NCBI GenBank assembly: GCA_937983475.1
Contig: CALJZV010000589.1
Location: forward strand, 1 to 9,050
Direction: 5' to 3'
DNA length: 9,050 bases
DNA from: an uncultured Verrucomicrobiales bacterium
GTDB taxonomy: Bacteria > Verrucomicrobiota > Verrucomicrobiia > Limisphaerales > JACDHS01
Below the pieces are notes generated by a model. The model saw only the letters and a list, made by a program, of their open reading frames with translations. It was not told the DNA's origin and searched no databases. Below, in pieces: positions 6,685 to 9,050 of the stretch; within the stretch, counting starts at the first letter, position 1, and each line of letters starts with the position of its first letter. A program made the position numbers and the translations under genes.

Positions 6685-7794
6685 ATGACGGTGCACTTTC
6701 CAACGCGCGGAGAACTCGAGCGCTCGCAGTTGGAACAATTGCGGCGCCTCCTTTCCGCGCTCCTGCCGGCCAACCGTTTTTACGCGGCAAAGTATTCGCA
6801 GCTTGGCGCTGCGATCCCTGTAAGCTTTGAGGATTTTTCGACGCGTTTTCCGTTCACGACAAAACAGGAACTGGTCGAGGACCAACGGGCGCATCCGCCT
6901 TTCGGCGCCAACCTGACTTTCCCGCTGGAGCACTACACGCGCTTTCACCAGACCAGTGGCACAACCGGCGCGCCCTTGCGCTGGCTCGACACGCCCGAAA
7001 GCTGGCAATGGATGCTCGAGTCGTGGAAAGAAGTCTTCCGCGCCGCCAACATCGGCACCGGGGAGCGTGTTTATTTTGCGTTTTCCTTCGGGCCATTCAT
7101 CGGATTCTGGCTCGCCTTCGAGGCCGCCCAGCAACTGGGATGTCTTTGCCTGCCCGGCGGCGGACTTGGCAGCCAGGCTCGTCTGCGGGCCATCTTGGAC
7201 AACGACGTGACGGTGCTTTGCTGCACGCCGACCTATGCATTGCGACTGGCCGAGGTGGCGGGCGAAATGCAGGTCGATTTGCGCCACGCCAAAATTAAAA
7301 CCCTGCTTGTGGCTGGCGAACCCGGCGGCAGCATTCCCGCAACTCGCGAGCGATTGCAACAACTCTGGCCCACCGCGCGGGTGTTTGATCATCATGGCAT
7401 GACTGAAGTCGGTCCGGTGACTTACGAGTGCCCAAAGCAGCCCGGCATTCTGCACATAATCGAAACGGCTTATTTCGCCGAAATCATCCAGCGCGACGGC
7501 AGCGCGGGGCCCCGTGGCGACACCGGCGAACTGGTGTTGACCACCCTGGGGCGCACGGGTTCGCCCTTGCTGCGTTATCGCACCGGGGACCTGGTGCGCG
7601 CCGGCACGCAGGAGCACTGTGCGTGCGGGCGGAGCGAACTGGCGTTGCAAGGCGGCATTTTGGGACGCGCGGATGACATGGTGATTGTCCGAGGCGTCAA
7701 TATTTACCCTGCCGCTGTCGAGGACGTGATGCGCCGTTTCGATGGTGTCGCCGAGTATCAGGTTCGATTGGAATCCGCGCATGGTTTGGCTTAA
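6685..7794 (+). CDS. PaaK-like AMP-forming CoA/acyl ligase, cut short by an in-frame TAA
   Basis: This is an adenylate-forming ligase of the phenylacetate-CoA ligase group, which activates aryl or acyl acids with ATP for transfer to CoA or a carrier. Visible motifs are the P-loop TSGTTG (90-95), DHHGMTE (235-241; the usual Y is replaced by H), RYRTGDL (297-303), CxCGR (312-316) and 'GRADDMVIVRGVNIYP', which leads into the small C-terminal domain. The frame ends at TAA 7792-7794 after 369 residues, well short of the roughly 430 of the family. The same frame continues for 54 codons with good family sequence. The product made would lack most of the C-terminal domain, where the adenylation lysine is expected, so it is probably inactive unless the stop is read through or is a base error. 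Confidence 0.85.
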   Translation: MTVHFPTRGELERSQLEQLRRLLSALLPANRFYAAKYSQLGAAIPVSFEDFSTRFPFTTKQELVEDQRAHPPFGANLTFPLEHYTRFHQTSGTTGAPLRWLDTPESWQWMLESWKEVFRAANIGTGERVYFAFSFGPFIGFWLAFEAAQQLGCLCLPGGGLGSQARLRAILDNDVTVLCCTPTYALRLAEVAGEMQVDLRHAKIKTLLVAGEPGGSIPATRERLQQLWPTARVFDHHGMTEVGPVTYECPKQPGILHIIETAYFAEIIQRDGSAGPRGDTGELVLTTLGRTGSPLLRYRTGDLVRAGTQEHCACGRSELALQGGILGRADDMVIVRGVNIYPAAVEDVMRRFDGVAEYQVRLESAHGLA

Positions 7795-7959
7795 TTGACC
7801 GTAAAGGGGGAATTGCTTCCCGGCAGCCAGCGGAGTCTCTGCCAGCGCATCCAGGACGAGTTGGAATCTGTCTTCAGCCTGCGCATTCCCGTACAGGAAG
7901 CCCCCAGCGGCACACTTCCGCGCTTTGAAATGAAGGCCAAGCGCTGGGTTCGCGGGTGA
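7795..7959 (+). pseudogene. Detached C-terminal domain of the PaaK-like ligase
   Basis: These 54 codons after the in-frame TAA, ending at TGA 7957-7959, continue the ligase in the same frame. They read 'LTVKGELLPG' and close with 'GTLPRFEMKAKRWVRG'. The closing 'LPR.E.KAKR' is the pattern at the end of PaaK-type enzymes and carries the lysine expected to catalyse adenylation. Joined through the stop, the protein would be about 424 residues, close to the normal length. A single change such as GAA to TAA at codon 370 explains the break. No convincing separate start or Shine-Dalgarno exists for this piece. Confidence 0.75.
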
Positions 7960-7962
7960 CAA

Positions 7963-7993
7963 AACCTCGGATCTTCCCGGGTTAATTTTTTTT
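7963..7993 (+). terminator. Intrinsic terminator after the ligase gene
   Basis: The stem aacct (7963-7967) with gggtt (7979-7983) is extended by gga/tcc pairing (7969-7971 with 7975-7977) across one mismatch, with a 3-base loop. A run of eight T follows at 7986-7993. It begins 3 nt after the TGA at 7957-7959, which supports the idea that the ligase gene originally ended at that TGA and not at the internal TAA. Confidence 0.65.
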
Positions 7994-7998
7994 GAACA

Positions 7999-8014
7999 GG
8001 GCGGGACGCCGCCC
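7999..8014. other. Short GC hairpin
   Basis: A perfect 6-bp stem, gggcgg (7999-8004) with ccgccc (8009-8014), has a 4-base loop. It lies between the terminator and the PRC-barrel promoter region. No T-run follows on either strand, so its role is unknown. Confidence 0.35.
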
Positions 8015-8019
8015 TTCAT

Positions 8020-8048
8020 TTGCCCCACGGTGAATTGAGGCGTACATT
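8020..8048 (+). promoter_or_regulatory. Candidate sigma-70-type promoter of the PRC-barrel gene
   Basis: TTGCCC (8020-8025) and TACATT (8043-8048) each match 4 of 6 consensus bases, with a 17-bp spacer. Transcription would start near 8055, a few bases before the Shine-Dalgarno at 8061. This is consistent with a short leader after the upstream terminator. Confidence 0.35.
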
Positions 8049-8060
8049 AAAACCGACATA

Positions 8061-8067
8061 AAGGAGG
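8061..8067 (+). promoter_or_regulatory. Strong Shine-Dalgarno, AAGGAGG
   Basis: AAGGAGG is a full match to the anti-Shine-Dalgarno and lies 4 nt before ATG 8072. It identifies 8072 as the original start of the PRC-barrel gene even though the fourth codon is TAA. Confidence 0.75.
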
Positions 8068-8071
8068 TTTT

Positions 8072-8116
8072 ATGCTTAGATAAGCTACAATCCTGAAAAA
8101 TTATCACCTTGGCGCC
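8072..8116 (+). pseudogene. Lost N-terminus of the PRC-barrel gene with TAA at codon 4
   Basis: From ATG 8072 the frame reads M-L-R-stop and then continues 'ATILKNYHLGA' directly into 'LDGEIGRVKVFYFDD'. Both the MLR opening and the 'LK.Y.LGALDGEIG' stretch are what PRC-barrel proteins of this type have at their N terminus. The TAA at 8081-8083 therefore looks like a nonsense change (for example from TCA), not the end of a real leader peptide. Confidence 0.7.
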
Positions 8117-8800
8117 TTGGATGGCGAAATCGGCCGCGTGAAGGTATTTTATTTCGACGATCACACATGGACGATTCGTTATCTTGTTGCCGATACCGGC
8201 AAGTGGCTGCCGCACCGCAAAGTTTTAATTTCCCCACACGCCTTGGGTGGCGTGGACGATGAGGAAAACCTGGTGCATGTGCAGCTAACGCGTGATCAGG
8301 TGGAAAAAAGCCCGTCCATAGACTCTGACAAACCCGTTTCCCGCCAGTTTGAGGAGGAATACCTCCGATATTTCGGCTGGCCGTTTTATTGGACCGATCC
8401 GCTGGTCTGGGGTGCGCCGACAAATGTTTCCGCCTCCTTGGAGGAAGGCGTTTCAGCCGCGCACCGCGACACCCATCTGCGCAGCATGAGCGAGGTCGTC
8501 GGCTATCATATCCAGGCGTTCGACGGCGAAGTGGGCCACGTCGAGGATTTTTTAATTGATGACAGCGAATGGACAATCCGTGAACTGATTGTGGACACAC
8601 GCAACTGGCTTCCCGGAAAGCGCGTCTCCATCACACCGGACTGGGTTTCAAAAGTTACATGGGAGGAATCCAAGGTGTATGTGAACCTCGACAGCGCTTC
8701 CCTCAAGGAACTGCCGGAGTTTCATTCCGACACCGACAAGAACCGTCTACGCCGGAAAATTCTCAAGGCCTACGACAAGGAGCCGTTGCCCATTCCTTAA
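8117..8800 (+). CDS. Tandem PRC-barrel domain protein (N-terminus interrupted)
   Basis: This protein has two PRC-barrel domains, the small beta-barrel fold also found in the photosynthetic reaction centre H subunit and in RNA-processing or envelope-associated proteins. Its biochemical role in such stand-alone proteins is unsettled. Domain 1 is 'LDGEIGRVKVFYFDDHTWTIRYLVADTGKWLP', leading into 'RKVLISPHAL'. Domain 2 repeats the pattern: 'VVGYHIQAFDGEVGHVEDFLIDD', then 'WTIRELIVDTRNWLPGKRVSITPDWV'. 'DKPVSRQFEEEYLRYFGWPFYW' joins them. The frame given opens at TTG 8117, the first plausible start after the in-frame TAA at 8081. The original gene almost certainly began at ATG 8072 (241 residues plus the internal stop). 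Translation from TTG would lose the first strand of domain 1. The gene has its own promoter and terminator-isolated position, so it is a separate transcription unit. Confidence 0.85.
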   Translation: MDGEIGRVKVFYFDDHTWTIRYLVADTGKWLPHRKVLISPHALGGVDDEENLVHVQLTRDQVEKSPSIDSDKPVSRQFEEEYLRYFGWPFYWTDPLVWGAPTNVSASLEEGVSAAHRDTHLRSMSEVVGYHIQAFDGEVGHVEDFLIDDSEWTIRELIVDTRNWLPGKRVSITPDWVSKVTWEESKVYVNLDSASLKELPEFHSDTDKNRLRRKILKAYDKEPLPIP

Positions 8801-8820
8801 GCCGGCAGCGGTTTGGCCGT

Positions 8821-9027
8821 TCAATCGCCAAACAACTTGGCCTGCTCGATTTTTTTGACGATGTCGGCCAAGTTGGCGTCGCTGTAGATGGTCAATCCAT
8901 TGGATAAATGAAAATTGGCCTTGGTGCCGTTGGCGCCGAGCATGGCGATGTAGTCGGAATTGATGAGGAAACGGCCTTCCTTCATTTCATTGTCACGAAC
9001 AAGATTTCCTGTGACTTCAATAAACAT
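8821..9027 (-). CDS. Small conserved-type protein, function unknown
   Basis: This 68-residue protein starts at ATG 9027 with a good Shine-Dalgarno (GAGGTGA, 9031-9037 on the reverse strand). It begins 'MFIEVTGN' and contains 'FLINSDYIAMLGANG', then 'FHLSNGLTIYSDANLADIVKKIEQA'. The order of a first strand, an 'IN.d.I' segment, an 'L.nG..i.s' turn and a C-terminal 'I...I' helix recalls short proteins such as the FlbD/YlzI type, but the match is too weak to name it. No signal peptide or membrane segment is seen. It is convergent with the PRC-barrel gene, with 20 nt between the stops. Confidence 0.7.
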   Translation of the reverse strand: MFIEVTGNLVRDNEMKEGRFLINSDYIAMLGANGTKANFHLSNGLTIYSDANLADIVKKIEQAKLFGD

Positions 9028-9030
9028 GGC

Positions 9031-9037
9031 TCACCTC
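9031..9037 (-). promoter_or_regulatory. Shine-Dalgarno of the small right-edge gene
   Basis: On the reverse strand, GAGGTGA lies 3 nt before ATG 9027, which supports that start. Confidence 0.6.
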
Positions 9038-9050
9038 AAATGCAAAAGTT

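Noticed and set aside
7999..8014. GC hairpin as a second terminator
   Set aside because: The T-run lies before the stem, not after it, and belongs to the terminator at 7963-7993.
6553..8028. Long open frame of 491 codons on the - strand
   Set aside because: It is antisense to the PaaK-like ligase and the end of the EamA-like gene, both with clear family motifs. Its translation is low-complexity with no recognisable domain.
3275..8800. Whole-genome reassignment of TAA to a sense codon
   Set aside because: TAA ends the halogenase-like, thioesterase and PRC-barrel genes at normal family lengths, with non-coding or opposing sequence after them.

Overview
The window looks like a chromosomal segment of a moderately GC-rich, Gram-negative-type bacterium. 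It has a lipobox lipoprotein, purine-rich ribosome binding sites and ATGA-type gene overlaps. The protein types and the CGTGARA-type intergenic repeats fit best with Verrucomicrobiota of the Pedosphaera/Limisphaerales kind. That placement is recognition-based inference, not proven here.

Left part (2-5648, all on +): six tightly spaced genes read like one biosynthetic operon. In order they are a HemN/HemW-like radical SAM enzyme, a UbiC-like (chorismate lyase fold) protein, a flavin-dependent halogenase-like FAD enzyme, a small AT-rich two-TM membrane protein, a GT4-type glycosyltransferase and a 4HBT/YbgC-type hot-dog thioesterase. Several junctions overlap (8 bp and 4 bp). Middle part (5653-6683): a convergent lipoprotein gene on the - strand, then, divergent from it, a five-TM EamA-like protein. 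A PaaK-like AMP ligase follows 1 nt after the EamA-like gene. Taken together, a hydroxybenzoate-forming enzyme, an aryl/acyl-activating ligase, a halogenase-like oxidoreductase, a hot-dog thioesterase and a glycosyltransferase suggest an aromatic-starter product (aryl-polyene or xanthomonadin-like pigment, or another phenolic lipid). No ketosynthase or carrier protein is in the window, so this is a hypothesis.

Right part (6685-9027): two neighbouring genes each carry an in-frame TAA. The PaaK-like ligase stops at 7792-7794, although its C-terminal domain, including the expected catalytic lysine region, continues in the same frame to a TGA at 7957-7959. A good intrinsic terminator follows at once. 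The PRC-barrel gene has an ideal Shine-Dalgarno and an ATG at 8072, but a TAA at its fourth codon; the family's N-terminal sequence continues in frame after it. A small conserved-looking protein gene lies convergent at the right edge.

The most unusual structure is a set of short repeats that invade coding sequence. A 67-nt imperfect palindrome sits in frame inside the halogenase-like gene. CGTGARA-type heptamers form a 15-bp hairpin upstream of that gene, supply the start codon of the next gene, and are translated inside the linker of the radical SAM gene.
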